From: Debaryomyces hansenii CBS767 | Lineage: Eukaryota; Ascomycota; Pichiomycetes; Serinales; Debaryomycetaceae | DNA length: 64,000 nt | Assembly (NCBI RefSeq): GCF_000006445.2 | Contig: NC_006048.2 | Location: forward strand, 1,116,001 to 1,180,000 | Direction of reading: 5' to 3' | Shown: piece by piece, positions 52,337-62,719 of the stretch | Numbering within the stretch: position 1 is the first letter of the stretch | Layout of the letters: every line of letters starts with the position of its first letter | Made by a program: the position numbers and the translations under genes | The notes under the pieces: model-generated | Seen by the model: only the letters and a program-made list of their open reading frames with translations | What the model was told of the DNA's origin: nothing | Databases searched by the model: none

Positions 52337-52666
52337 TGAGCTGGTGCGCTTTCAAAGTTTTCAAATTGATTTTAAACTCTTAGTTTCCTGTTTTTAATGT
52401 TCTTTTATTTTAAGATATAGCTGCCTTATTGTTCAGATGACAAATAGGCAGTGATAATATATGGTTTTTTCTTATTAATTTTACAATAGATTAGTTGAGT
52501 TGTAGTTCGATGCAAATGAAACCCTCGCTCGATAAACGCACTTAGTGAGTCATGTAAGTAGTCTCCGTGATCCGTGATTCCATATCGAACATTTGGCGAG
52601 CCTATTTGCGTTGACCCAAAATTTGGATTTCAACTAGATTCAACAGCTATCTATTCATATTCAAAG
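52337..52666. promoter_or_regulatory. Region between VPS70 and the RidA-like gene
   Basis: 330 bp. The RidA-like frame is open leftward from its ATG for 31 codons but only from GTG. No RNA gene or clear TATA box. A 3' flank and a promoter must both fit here. Confidence 0.3.
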
Positions 52667-53050
52667 ATGGGAAGGAAACTAATCAGCTCAGGCTCGACAT
52701 TCGAGAAAGAAATTGGTTATTCAAGAGCAGTAGTAGTTGGTGAAATGGTTTTTGTCTCGGGAACAACAGGGTATGATTATACCACTATGGAAATATCAGA
52801 CAATGTGATCGAGCAAGCAGACCAAACTATAAGAAATATCGAAAATGCTTTGGTCGAAGCTGGGTCTTGTTTGCAAGATGTGGTAAAAGTCACATATATA
52901 TTACCAGATGCTAGCGAGTTTGAAAGATGCTGGCCAACACTAAGAAAATATTTTGGAAACATAAAGCCCGCCGCTACAATGATTTCGGCAAAATTGGCTG
53001 ATATCAGCATGAAAATAGAAATCGAGGTAATAGCATTGAAGGTGCATTAG
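52667..53050 (+). CDS. RidA/YjgF-family protein of bacterial type
   Basis: 127 aa from the ATG at 52667. The RidA fold is clear: FVSGTTGYDY, EQADQTIRNIENALVEAGSC, DVVKVTYILPD, FGNIKPAATMISAKLAD and IEIEVIALK. The archetypal catalytic Arg near the C-terminus (RSxVEVA) is replaced by MKIEIE, which places it among non-archetypal RutC-like members rather than the Hmf1/Mmf1 enamine deaminases. Such variants are common in bacteria. No mitochondrial leader follows the ATG. Function unknown; possibly deamination or hydrolysis of a reactive imine. Confidence 0.88.
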   Translation: MGRKLISSGSTFEKEIGYSRAVVVGEMVFVSGTTGYDYTTMEISDNVIEQADQTIRNIENALVEAGSCLQDVVKVTYILPDASEFERCWPTLRKYFGNIKPAATMISAKLADISMKIEIEVIALKVH

Positions 53051-54045
53051 ATGGCTTTTCGCAGCTCTATGATCTTCAAGCCAGGAGAAAATATGGTCTG
53101 CACATTTAATGCTTGGCCAACAGATATTAGAGAACAGCCTGACATAAATGCTCAATAAAGCCTACTTGTACGCTTCTTCTTTGTCCCTATTGTAATAGGA
53201 GGAGGATGAGTCATGCGGGTAAAGAAAACTTGACTAGTGAAAGACGGTGCTTCATTTCTTCTAAATTTTATAGCTTTCTATTGTTGACCTCGAATAATAC
53301 TGAATAATATTAGTATATAATTTGTTATCTCATTCATGCAAATTTAAAGTAGAGTTTTACGGATCGTTACCACATTAATTCCAACATGTAGGGTCCTAGT
53401 CAAGCAGTATTAATGAGGTTTGCGCACAGGCCCTTCTAATAATAACGCAAGAATATTTCTCGTATTTCTAGATGAAGCGTTCGCAGACAAAGGCAGGCGT
53501 TTAAGGTCTCTAAGCGAAAAGGGATCGTAGTAGTGAATTAAACTTCCTACATAACAAATGGTACCACAATTTTAAAACCATGACTATTTTCCCCATTACA
53601 ACTATCTTTGGCACATTATTTGTACATGTCTACATGTACGTAATTAACCATATACGGCCATTATAATGTATTTTTGATCATTCAGACTATGTCTCACCTT
53701 TATAGACATAGGGCTATTGTATTGGAGCCTCACTTTGGTCGAGAATATTTTAAAACGTACTAAAACGTATATGAATCAGAACACTGAGCAATACTTGCGT
53801 TTCAGTATTGCATATATCTCAAATATTACTATATAGGAACTTGGGTTGTGGGTATCCATGTAACGATGGTTCTTCAATCTGTATCATGCTAAAAAATTGA
53901 AATAAAACGCTGGTATTTATATGGCTGGTTGTTATAGAGCTTTTCAATACAAAACACATTTCTAAAGGTTGGAAATATAAAAGTATAATGTGGAACCATT
54001 TGATAAAAAGAAGTTAACTTAAATGTATGAAGTATGTAACTCAAA
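53051..54045. other. Gene-free region before the Ste5-like scaffold gene
   Basis: 995 bp with no convincing ORF or RNA gene. It should contain the promoter of the gene at 54046. I did not find an exact TGAAACA pheromone response element in the last 300 bp. Confidence 0.35.
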
Positions 54046-56778
54046 ATGATCGAGAAAAGAAAGTCAAAATTATCTATTATAAACAACATAATGAAACCAA
54101 TATCTCCTCCTCGGAGAAGGAGCAGCAATGAAACAATAGGGGATCCTAAGAAGTTATCCCGAGATACTGCAATTCTACCGCCACTTACATTTCCAAAGAT
54201 TCCTCAGCTTGATGGGTATATCAGGAGCGATTATGCGAACAGAGAAAGAAAAAATAGCTTCAGCAACGGCAGATGTGCCTTTTGTGAAGAGTTGCTATCG
54301 GTGAAACTTGCAGGAGAATTAGAATTGCAGTTAACCTGTTCTCATGCTTGTCACAAGTATTGCTATCTCGAAATGATGGATAAAAACAATTTGGAGTCAC
54401 TACCTTTTTGCACCCAATGCGAGAAAAAAACCCAGTGTGTTGATGCATCCATTCAGGCTGGACTCAAGCACCAAAAGCTAGCTGAGTCTCTGTTACCAAA
54501 CTATTTCGATAAGGGATATAGCCCATTTGGTATGGTGTTACACTCGAAGGATTACGACTCGTTAGTTAAGTCTTCGGTAAGTGCGAATGAATCACAATTA
54601 TTATCACCAATATCAACACCCACAGGGAATTGCTATAATGAAAAATTGTACAAAGAAATTCTCAAACCTAGAGTAACAGTTACCTCGGACGCTGCAAATC
54701 GTGTTAGTAATGGGACATATGATTTGGATTGTTTAATAAGTGTGAAACCGCCGCAAATTTCGGATTGTTGCTGCGATTCATCTGAGGATAAGGCCATTAA
54801 ATCCAGGATCATTCAAGATATAAAAACTAAACTAGCGTTGAAAGTCAGCAATTGGAACGATTCATTGCTACCACTTGGTGAATTAGGGGATTTATGGATG
54901 TTTGATTTCTTAGACATAAGTTGTAATGGAATTGACTGGGACAATATATCAGTTTATTTCTTTAGTCACGCAATCATTTTGGTCGATAATAATGGTACCC
55001 GTCTAATGGGAGAAGTTTTAATTAACCAAGACATAAGCAGCATAAATCGGATTGAAAATGGGCTCATTCTAAATTTGAGTAATGAGGCTCTTCCTGAGCT
55101 ATATATGAGACATACTTGCTCATTGATTATATCCAAATGGGAGTATTATTTAATTCAAGCAGTGAAAAACATTAAGACCGGGCAGATACCTCTACTACAT
55201 ACGACTACAAATGCATGGGAATTGTTAGAGGAGTCTAATAGATCAATTGATGGTCTCAAATTTTGCAACCTATGGGAGAAAAATTTAGATGTATCCGCAT
55301 CGTTGCTAACGAGAATTATGCCACCGGCAGAAAACATCCCATTGAATATTAATGTATCTATATCGTTGATCAATTGCACGGGCCTTAGCAATCATGAATA
55401 CAAAATGAATATTAGTTCACTTCTACACAAGCTCAAGTCAAATTTGAGACCAATTGATAAGTTTGGCTTAATTTTCGTTGGTGTTGATGGTTGCGGTAAA
55501 CCGTCTAATAGCGGGACGTTTATAGGATGCGTTAGTCCATCCTGGGATGGATGGGACAATATTATAAATGATATTAGGGTTTTTGCCAATGAAGACGATA
55601 GGAAATTCCCGATATTCGATAATGGGTTTGAAGAAATGCTAATTAGCTTTGAAAAATACAAGAAATTATTGCCATATATCCCATCAGGACATAAAAACAA
55701 TAATAGGTTAATAATATTGAACGTGAATAATTATGACCTATCAGAGCCTCAAAACTTTCTTGCATCCAAAGTTAAGGATAAAATAAATTATTTGCAAGAC
55801 AAGGAAAATTTAACCATAGACATAATCAGAATTGGTAACTCCTACTCAATAGAGGCTCAAGAGGTATACAACTTGATTTCAATGCCAGCACAAAGTAAAG
55901 ACACATTAACTATTGTATTAGGATCAAAATTACTAAGGTTTAACACATTTTCAGAATTTGCTGATTCGTTTGATTTCATAATGGAGCATAAACTTCAATC
56001 AGGATATATACCATATGTGACAATCGACTTCGAGAAAATTAGCGATATAGAAGGCTTAGTTTCGTTTTCAGAATTGGAAATAAATGGGGAAATGGTATTT
56101 ATCCAGAGTAGCTTAAAAAAGTTGAAAGTTATTATTAAGAATGTTTTCCCTCTGACGGAGCGTAATATAGTGATGAAGTTAAAATTGAACTTTTCGGATG
56201 TGACCAATTTAGAAAAGATTATGGATTATAATATTATAAATTATCAAGCTCTGTGGATGGAAGAAGTTAATAGTTCCAAGTGTTTGAAGACTAAAGTTAG
56301 TGGGACAGGCAGCCCTCATATTCTTTTTTCTCATGAATCTGACGTCTCTTGTTCCCCATTAGATCAGATAGATAGCGATACGTATTTCGTGGATATTCCT
56401 TTGCTACCACCCTTATCTTCTTCTAAAGATCAAAGCTTTGCTAGAAGGAAAACGGAACTTGCAATTATCAGATCTTTAAGGATAGTAGAATCGGCATCTG
56501 TTGATGAAGCAGAGATTATCATAAGCCATTTGATATCATTAGTCTTTGGAATTATCAGAGGATTCGAAATCGAACCAGGAGAATCGTACAATATATTAGA
56601 ACTGAAATGCTATTCAGAAAGACGTAAATCTTTTATGCTTCATTTCGAAAATTTTAATAATAATAAGAGATATATTCAGTGTTTGGTAGAAGAGCTCGAA
56701 TCTATTAATACCTTGTTTAAGCAAGATCCATACTCTGCTTCGGTCAGATGTCAAGATTTTGCTAATTGGATTACATGA
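54046..56778 (+). CDS. CST5: Ste5/Cst5-like MAP kinase scaffold protein
   Basis: 910 aa. The domain order fits the pheromone-pathway scaffold. A basic N-terminus (MIEKRKSK, PPRRRSS) is like the membrane/nuclear-binding segment. A RING-H2 follows at 77-125 (CAFC...CSHACH..C...CTQC), then a PH-like domain (about 255-370) and a VWA-like C-terminal region (about 425-640) starting NINVSISLINCTG. In Candida albicans and budding yeast it binds G-beta and the Ste11/Ste7/Fus3-type kinases during mating. The protein is close to Ste5 in length (917 aa). The orthology is inferred from architecture. Confidence 0.85.
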   Translation: MIEKRKSKLSIINNIMKPISPPRRRSSNETIGDPKKLSRDTAILPPLTFPKIPQLDGYIRSDYANRERKNSFSNGRCAFCEELLSVKLAGELELQLTCSHACHKYCYLEMMDKNNLESLPFCTQCEKKTQCVDASIQAGLKHQKLAESLLPNYFDKGYSPFGMVLHSKDYDSLVKSSVSANESQLLSPISTPTGNCYNEKLYKEILKPRVTVTSDAANRVSNGTYDLDCLISVKPPQISDCCCDSSEDKAIKSRIIQDIKTKLALKVSNWNDSLLPLGELGDLWMFDFLDISCNGIDWDNISVYFFSHAIILVDNNGTRLMGEVLINQDISSINRIENGLILNLSNEALPELYMRHTCSLIISKWEYYLIQAVKNIKTGQIPLLHTTTNAWELLEESNRSIDGLKFCNLWEKNLDVSASLLTRIMPPAENIPLNINVSISLINCTGLSNHEYKMNISSLLHKLKSNLRPIDKFGLIFVGVDGCGKPSNSGTFIGCVSPSWDGWDNIINDIRVFANEDDRKFPIFDNGFEEMLISFEKYKKLLPYIPSGHKNNNRLIILNVNNYDLSEPQNFLASKVKDKINYLQDKENLTIDIIRIGNSYSIEAQEVYNLISMPAQSKDTLTIVLGSKLLRFNTFSEFADSFDFIMEHKLQSGYIPYVTIDFEKISDIEGLVSFSELEINGEMVFIQSSLKKLKVIIKNVFPLTERNIVMKLKLNFSDVTNLEKIMDYNIINYQALWMEEVNSSKCLKTKVSGTGSPHILFSHESDVSCSPLDQIDSDTYFVDIPLLPPLSSSKDQSFARRKTELAIIRSLRIVESASVDEAEIIISHLISLVFGIIRGFEIEPGESYNILELKCYSERRKSFMLHFENFNNNKRYIQCLVEELESINTLFKQDPYSASVRCQDFANWIT

Positions 56779-57108
56779 CTTTATCGACTATCATGGATAG
56801 ATTTCGGTAATTTAAGCGGGCTCTCTACATATTGTTCCATAGATATTACATCGTATATACTGAGAGAATATTTATAAATTACCTAATTAGGAAAAGTAAT
56901 GAAAAATCAAGAATTTCTCGCATGCATAATGGCTGAAATTTTCAATGGCTGGCTACTTTTGTTTACTATTCGAACCATAGTGACCCTTAGACAGATCCAA
57001 GTTATAGGGCGATCTGTCTGTGTTACTCCCACATCGCAATGGTATATAAAGAGTTGATCAGATTTATTCTCGAGAATATTTTAGGAAATTATAAGGTATC
57101 AATCCAGT
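56779..57108 (+). promoter_or_regulatory. Promoter of the Thr-rich putative GPI protein
   Basis: 330 bp. TATATAAA at 57043-57050 lies 59 bp before the ATG. A perfect 9-bp-arm inverted repeat (56989-56997 and 57011-57019) sits just upstream of it. Confidence 0.55.
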
Positions 57109-57669
57109 ATGTCTCTTCAACAATTCCATAATGCTCCATTCGCTCTTGCATCGTTTTCATTAATCCAATTTGGTAGCATAGTTGCTGAGAATCTCGGTGG
57201 ATTAGATAGTGATGAATCAGGATCTGCCAATAATAACGATGATTCATCCCCAAAGGATAAGGCCACAGCTACTGTGAAAGGGAAAACTGATACTGCTAAG
57301 AACACCAATACAAATACGAACACAGACACAGGCACAACCAATACAGCCGGAACGACCGATACCACACAAGAAACGACCCAAAAACCAGAGACAAATATTG
57401 CCACCACTACTACCAACACTGACAAAGTTACCTACAACCAATGGGGTTTCACAGGGTCACAATCTGTTTGGGGTGAAGAAACAAAGACGGTCAGTTTAGG
57501 CTCATCTGAATCAAGTTCGGCATCTCATTCCACCCATTCTGTTAAAGGGAACAAAACATCGAATGCGAATAGAATTAGTGATAATATAGTTAGCTATGAT
57601 GGTTTAAGTAAAAAGACATTCTTGATTGCTAGCTTAATAGGAATAAGTGCATACATCAGTGCTTTGTAG
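57109..57669 (+). CDS. Putative GPI-anchored Thr/Asn-rich surface protein
   Basis: 186 aa. An N-terminal hydrophobic stretch (about 8-26, PFALASFSLIQFGSIVA) serves as a signal peptide. Residues about 30-110 are Thr/Asn/Asp-rich with NT and TT repeats. A small motif VTYNQWGFTG stands in the middle, and a Ser-rich part follows. The last 17 residues are hydrophobic and end the protein, as in GPI attachment signals. I recognise no domain. The strong TATA box and spacing match the Ser/Gly GPI gene at 18047. Confidence 0.75.
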   Translation: MSLQQFHNAPFALASFSLIQFGSIVAENLGGLDSDESGSANNNDDSSPKDKATATVKGKTDTAKNTNTNTNTDTGTTNTAGTTDTTQETTQKPETNIATTTTNTDKVTYNQWGFTGSQSVWGEETKTVSLGSSESSSASHSTHSVKGNKTSNANRISDNIVSYDGLSKKTFLIASLIGISAYISAL

Positions 57670-57827
57670 GATATTATAGAGTTAGGTTCATATATAGGTC
57701 GATCAATGCATATTAAGATAAGATGAAATTGATTTTGTGAACTTTTTAATACTAACAATGCGTTCGATGATGTTTTTTTTTGTCTGAATTCTTTCTATCC
57801 ATATCTTAACACTAATTAAATTGATTC

Positions 57828-58769
57828 ATGGTGGCCTCTGTTAAAGATTCAAAAAATGGTTCTGTCATACCTATCAAGATCGACCGTTCACCGTACTTCA
57901 GACAGTTAGAAAGTTCAGAACCGAATGGACAACTATATTATGATAGAATAATAAATAAATACATCCAGAAAATTTCAAAACAAAGCAGGCTATATAACCC
58001 TTCGAGTCTTGCCATCTTAAAGGACGGAATGAAAGCTGTTTATGGACGAAGAGGTATTTTGTTTTGTATTGATGTCGAAGCATGGGAGGTAAATACAAAA
58101 ATAGTAACAGAACTAGGTATTGCAATTTTCGATCCTAGGAAACAAGCCAATGCGTTGATGCCCAATATAACGCTGATTCATATTATTATAAAGGAAAATA
58201 TGAAGCGAAAAAATGGAAGGTTTGTACCTGAACATTCACATAACTACAATGGAAAAACTACTTACATACTATCTCAAGTAGAAGCTGTCAAGTTCGTTCA
58301 GAGTCTTATTCAGTACTATTTTATCGATCTTCTACATAAAAGGCAATGTTATTTGGTTGGCCATGATGTTCGGGGTGACATTGAGTGGATGCGAAAACTA
58401 GGTATCCATTTTCCCAAGGATACCAGTTCCTTAGATACACAGAAAATATATGCTGCGAGCCATGGTATGAATGGTGCCAGCTTGAAGAACGCTTTGCGAT
58501 CTGCTGACATCCCGCATGCATTTCTTCATAACGCAGGAAATGATGCATACTATACGTTGGTTCTCGCTCTAAGATTATGTGATCCTCAAAGTAGAGCTTT
58601 GAGTACATTAGATAAACCCCATCCAATATTGCCAAAGAAGAAATTAAGACCGAATTGTAGCGAAGGAGAATTTGTTGATAGCGCAGAAGCATTGATATCA
58701 AGACTATATGTACAAGAGTACAAGAGTGACGAACTTTACGATAGCGACGACGAAGACGTTTCGTTGTAA
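57828..58769 (+). CDS. Gfd2/YDR514C-like DEDDh exonuclease-family protein (copy 1)
   Basis: 313 aa. The exonuclease core has FCIDVEAWE (Asp82, Glu84), GHDVRGDIEWM (Asp184) and HNAGNDAYYT (His234, Asp239), a complete DEDDh set, so 3'-5' exonuclease activity is plausible. The family in budding yeast is the paralogous pair Gfd2 and Ydr514c. The N-terminus lacks a mitochondrial leader. The C-terminal tail is acidic. A paralogue lies at 61515-62498, on the other side of TEL2 and in the same orientation. Confidence 0.88.
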   Translation: MVASVKDSKNGSVIPIKIDRSPYFRQLESSEPNGQLYYDRIINKYIQKISKQSRLYNPSSLAILKDGMKAVYGRRGILFCIDVEAWEVNTKIVTELGIAIFDPRKQANALMPNITLIHIIIKENMKRKNGRFVPEHSHNYNGKTTYILSQVEAVKFVQSLIQYYFIDLLHKRQCYLVGHDVRGDIEWMRKLGIHFPKDTSSLDTQKIYAASHGMNGASLKNALRSADIPHAFLHNAGNDAYYTLVLALRLCDPQSRALSTLDKPHPILPKKKLRPNCSEGEFVDSAEALISRLYVQEYKSDELYDSDDEDVSL

Positions 58770-58799
58770 CATTATCATGTATTATTAATTATAGAGTAT

Positions 58800-61373
58800 T
58801 TAGTAAATGCTATTCATTTGATCTAACAAAAGTCTTTCGAACTTTTCATTTAATTCATTTATCCGAAGTAGTAAGCCTGCGCACAAACTCTTTATTTTAT
58901 CATCTATGAGGTCTTCCCATACTAATGATAACCATCTATGGAAAACGTCTATTTCATTATGATAGTGCATCATCAAGTATTGGTCGTCTAGGATATCGCA
59001 AATTAATAAAATACCGGTCACAATACTTTCAATTATTTGCAATTCATCCAAACTGATTTTTTGGATAAGTGGTGTAACTATCAGAAAAAATTCTTTTATC
59101 ATATCGTTCAAATTAGTTGCAGTTGGATATGCTGCATGCAATAATAGGGCCAACGTTTTTATATAATGTGCTGTGAGAATGGGTGAATAGTGTCCAATAT
59201 CTATTTGTCCACCAGCTTCATACCAAATACTAACTAGTGGTAAATAAAACTGAGACCCAATTATTTTGGAGAAGTTGTTAACTTTCGGGGACAAAACTTC
59301 TTGCTTTGGTTTTTTCCTTAAATTGCTTGACAAACGTAAAATTTTTCCTCCACTTAATTTGTTTTGGGCTTCTTCGGAAGCTTCGTACATTATCTCACCT
59401 TGTAAAGATTCATATGCTGGGTTAATTCTTTTCTCATTCACGTATTTGTCGTCTTCTGACCCCAAAGATAAGAACTTCTGGTGAAGGGAACCTGGTAACA
59501 TTTTTGATGGAAACAGTCTTTCACTATAAGATTTTGCAACAACTTCATCCTTAAATCCTTTAAGTTCTCTAGCTGCTAGAGAAGTTGCAGATAATATACA
59601 CATACGTTGCTTTAGAGAGTAATCACCAGTCAAAAGTAATCGATACAAATGTAAAGTGCAAGATGAATTAGCAACAACCACCGCTATTAAGCAATTTAGC
59701 CTAAGATCCTCAAAGTCATTATCTTCGTAGTTATTTGATAGTCCAACTAGCTGCGTAACTAAATCTTCTGAATAAAATGAAACTTCATTACCGAACTTCG
59801 ATTTTTGTCTTACCAATGTTGGCCCACTGATCAATGCAGCTCGCCGTTTTTCATACGCTTGCGGTGCGTTACTATCCACTGTTAGATATTCAAGAATATC
59901 CTTTATATATAATGGCTTAACAATATGAGGCTTTCTAGATATAGTTGGGTCGTCTTCTTCATCACTTTCGAAATCTGATTCATCGTCTGAATCTAACTTA
60001 GATACCGATACCTTTTCCAATGCATTAGCTAGATCAGAAGTATCGCTATTAAAATTTATAGTTTCCTCAATGACTTCCGGTTCATTCAAATGATTCCATG
60101 CATCCTCAATTGTCATATTTTCAGTTTTCATATTATACCTATACGTCTTATTACTTATCAAAGAATCATAGCCTTCAACATTATCTAATTGAAAGATCTT
60201 CTCGCGTTTCCCGAATTCACAAACTTTATCAGCTAAAATGACTCCTAAAGATTTGACATTGTTTGAAAAAGAGCTGAGTCTACTCGAAATGGCTCTCAAG
60301 AAAATAGGATTTTTGAGCATATCTTGTGTAAAAGTAGCATTATTTACTCGAGATATTAGCAGAATAATCAAATGGGTCCTGTATTCTTGTAAAGAAATAG
60401 CTTCAGCTTTCATTAAATCTTCGTCTGCCCAAGTTTTGAGTAGCTTCAAAATCAATTGACAGAAATCACGATCAGATAAATTTGAAAGTAAAATAGAAAC
60501 TAACAAGTTAGTTTCATAATTAGATGTAGAAATTATCTTATCGAAGAACATTTCATCTATCAAGTCATATTCAATTATTGGGCGTAATAACAAGGCTAAT
60601 GATGCCAACTTCTCATCTGAAATTTGAGTTAAAAGGTACTTCTTAGTCAAGAAGTTTCCTAATAATCGTAATAAGAAACTCTTCTTCTCAAATCTTTTCA
60701 TATACTTGAAGGCCATTATAGCATGCGACCAATTACCTTCATTAAACATCAAGTCAAAATATTGTGACCAACTACTTGAATTAAAGGAGCCTAACGAGGT
60801 AATAAACATATTGATTATTTTCACATCTATATCATCTTGAAACAATGTCAATATTTCAATATTCAAGTATCCCACATAGTTATCTGACAACGAAAAAATT
60901 TGATTATGAGACTGAATATCACAATTTAAAACAATTTCATTCACTATTGCAAAACATTTGCCTTTGAATAATAGCTTATCTATTTCTTTAATTTCTGACG
61001 GACTTGAATTTGCCAGTACCACGTTCGATACCAAGCCTGCGTCGAAGCATCCTGTAAGAATCAGCATCAATGTTTCCAATAATGTAAAAGTATCATGATC
61101 CTTTGAATTGTCTTTAAGCAAAGAAATTTTACTGATTAAGTTTCCTAAGCCAGTCACGGTCTTAAATACTTGTATAATTAGCTTCTTTGTGCTATCTGTA
61201 AGTAAATTGTAGGTTTCAGGGATGGTAAAATTCAATAAAGTTGTGACTAGACTGAAGTTAGTATTCAGATCTGACGACTTATTAAGAATTGATCTTAGAG
61301 TCGACTCAATCTCTTCTGCTGTTGGGTGATTCTTAAGCTGTAAAACCCTATCATCTATTATAGAATGATCCAT
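58800..61373 (-). CDS. TEL2: Tel2/TELO2, PIKK stability factor
   Basis: 857 aa of alpha-helical repeats. An acidic Ser/Asp insert (about 450-480: LDSDDESDFESDEEDD) has the CK2-site character used by R2TP to bind Tel2. It is followed by the best conserved region: KPLYIKDILEYL, ISGPTLVRQKSKFGNEV and RMCILSATSLAARELKG. With Tti1 and Tti2 the protein stabilises TOR, ATM/ATR and related kinases and supports telomere length. It is convergent with exonuclease copy 1 (30 bp) and divergent from copy 2. Confidence 0.9.
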   Translation of the reverse strand: MDHSIIDDRVLQLKNHPTAEEIESTLRSILNKSSDLNTNFSLVTTLLNFTIPETYNLLTDSTKKLIIQVFKTVTGLGNLISKISLLKDNSKDHDTFTLLETLMLILTGCFDAGLVSNVVLANSSPSEIKEIDKLLFKGKCFAIVNEIVLNCDIQSHNQIFSLSDNYVGYLNIEILTLFQDDIDVKIINMFITSLGSFNSSSWSQYFDLMFNEGNWSHAIMAFKYMKRFEKKSFLLRLLGNFLTKKYLLTQISDEKLASLALLLRPIIEYDLIDEMFFDKIISTSNYETNLLVSILLSNLSDRDFCQLILKLLKTWADEDLMKAEAISLQEYRTHLIILLISRVNNATFTQDMLKNPIFLRAISSRLSSFSNNVKSLGVILADKVCEFGKREKIFQLDNVEGYDSLISNKTYRYNMKTENMTIEDAWNHLNEPEVIEETINFNSDTSDLANALEKVSVSKLDSDDESDFESDEEDDPTISRKPHIVKPLYIKDILEYLTVDSNAPQAYEKRRAALISGPTLVRQKSKFGNEVSFYSEDLVTQLVGLSNNYEDNDFEDLRLNCLIAVVVANSSCTLHLYRLLLTGDYSLKQRMCILSATSLAARELKGFKDEVVAKSYSERLFPSKMLPGSLHQKFLSLGSEDDKYVNEKRINPAYESLQGEIMYEASEEAQNKLSGGKILRLSSNLRKKPKQEVLSPKVNNFSKIIGSQFYLPLVSIWYEAGGQIDIGHYSPILTAHYIKTLALLLHAAYPTATNLNDMIKEFFLIVTPLIQKISLDELQIIESIVTGILLICDILDDQYLMMHYHNEIDVFHRWLSLVWEDLIDDKIKSLCAGLLLRINELNEKFERLLLDQMNSIY

Positions 61374-61514
61374 ATCTCAGGCGCACCAAATAGCTATAAC
61401 CTATATCTTCAATATCATAGACTTAAATAGAAAAAACTCACTCTGCGAAATTTTCGTTATCGATCTATAAAATAGTTTTGGTTGCAGTAACAGTTGATGG
61501 GAATAAAGTAACTA

Positions 61515-62498
61515 ATGCTACAAAAAGCTTGTCGATCTACGATACTGTCACATAGAGGCAGATTGAAATATAGTCTTATTAACATACTGAGATCCGTTGT
61601 ATCCAAAGCTATACAAAAACAGAACCAAAATCAATCGATCTCAGTACCTAATGAGACTGCAAAGAATACGAATGATGCCGAATTAAAGCATCTATATAAG
61701 CAGAATTTAGAGGATTATTTCAAGAATAGAGAATTTCATTTTAAAGGAGAAAGTCAAAAGAATGAGTTACGGAAATGGATGGAAAGCGTATATTTAAGAA
61801 AGAAAATACTAATTGCCATTGATATAGAGGCATGGGAAAGGAATATAAATAAAGTCACAGAAATTGGGATAGCTGTTTACAATCCAAATGGACAGTTTTA
61901 TTCGCTTTTGCCAACAGTTCAGCAATTTCATATTCTTATCAGAGAACACGAGAAGATGTACAATGGTAGATATTGTCCTAACAATAAAAGCAACTTTATG
62001 GGAGGCGTATCATATACACTAGATCTAGCAGAAAGCAAGAAGTTTGTTGAGTCTGTAATCAATAAATATTCCTGTGAGAGTGAAGAAGGAATCGTATTAG
62101 TAGGCCATCATATTGAAGGTGATTTGAAATGGCTACGAAGTATAGGGATCGAACTCCCTCATAACGTGCCTATAGTTGATACCGCAAGGATTCATAGGCT
62201 ATCTTACGAATCAGGTGGCTCTTTAAGAGGAATATTAAGGAATGTGGGAATCCCCCATGGTTATCTTCATAATGCGGCAAATGATGCATACTACACCCTA
62301 TTGGCATCACTTGCGTATTGTGATCCCAATACACGAATAAAGAACAACTTAGACGAGTTCCATCCTCACGTTATTGACCCATCCAAGCCTTCGAACAAAG
62401 CTAGAAAGAGAAAGGAAAGAATGTTTGACACTTCTATCAATGTTCAGCACTCCAATGCCCTGGGATTATATGAAGAATTATTTCCAGATAATAATTAA
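61515..62498 (+). CDS. Gfd2/YDR514C-like DEDDh exonuclease-family protein (copy 2, with likely mitochondrial leader)
   Basis: 327 aa. The same catalytic set as copy 1: AIDIEAWE (Asp103, Glu105), GHHIEGDLKWL (Asp203) and HNAANDAYYT (His252, Asp257). Shared blocks include GRYCPNN/GRFVPEH, GGSLRGILRNVGIPHGYLHN and a DEFHPH/DKPHPI motif after the core. The first 40 residues are rich in Arg, Lys and Ser with no acidic residue, which strongly suggests a mitochondrial targeting sequence. Role possibly in mitochondrial nucleic acid turnover. The TEL2 start is 141 bp away, divergent. Confidence 0.88.
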   Translation: MLQKACRSTILSHRGRLKYSLINILRSVVSKAIQKQNQNQSISVPNETAKNTNDAELKHLYKQNLEDYFKNREFHFKGESQKNELRKWMESVYLRKKILIAIDIEAWERNINKVTEIGIAVYNPNGQFYSLLPTVQQFHILIREHEKMYNGRYCPNNKSNFMGGVSYTLDLAESKKFVESVINKYSCESEEGIVLVGHHIEGDLKWLRSIGIELPHNVPIVDTARIHRLSYESGGSLRGILRNVGIPHGYLHNAANDAYYTLLASLAYCDPNTRIKNNLDEFHPHVIDPSKPSNKARKRKERMFDTSINVQHSNALGLYEELFPDNN

Positions 62499-62719
62499 GG
62501 GACAGAATAGAATTACAAACAAAGCAGAGCACATATCAATCTGTTGAATATAGCATAATGATGGAGGGAAAATTTTAGAACCATTTATATAATAGACTAT
62601 ATAGATTTTTTCAATGTACATACACGCATCGATTATTTTGATTTCTACTACTATTTCTACTCTTGTACTTGTACCATCGAGTCGAGTGTAAGTAATGGCA
62701 TATATCAACAACCATCTTT

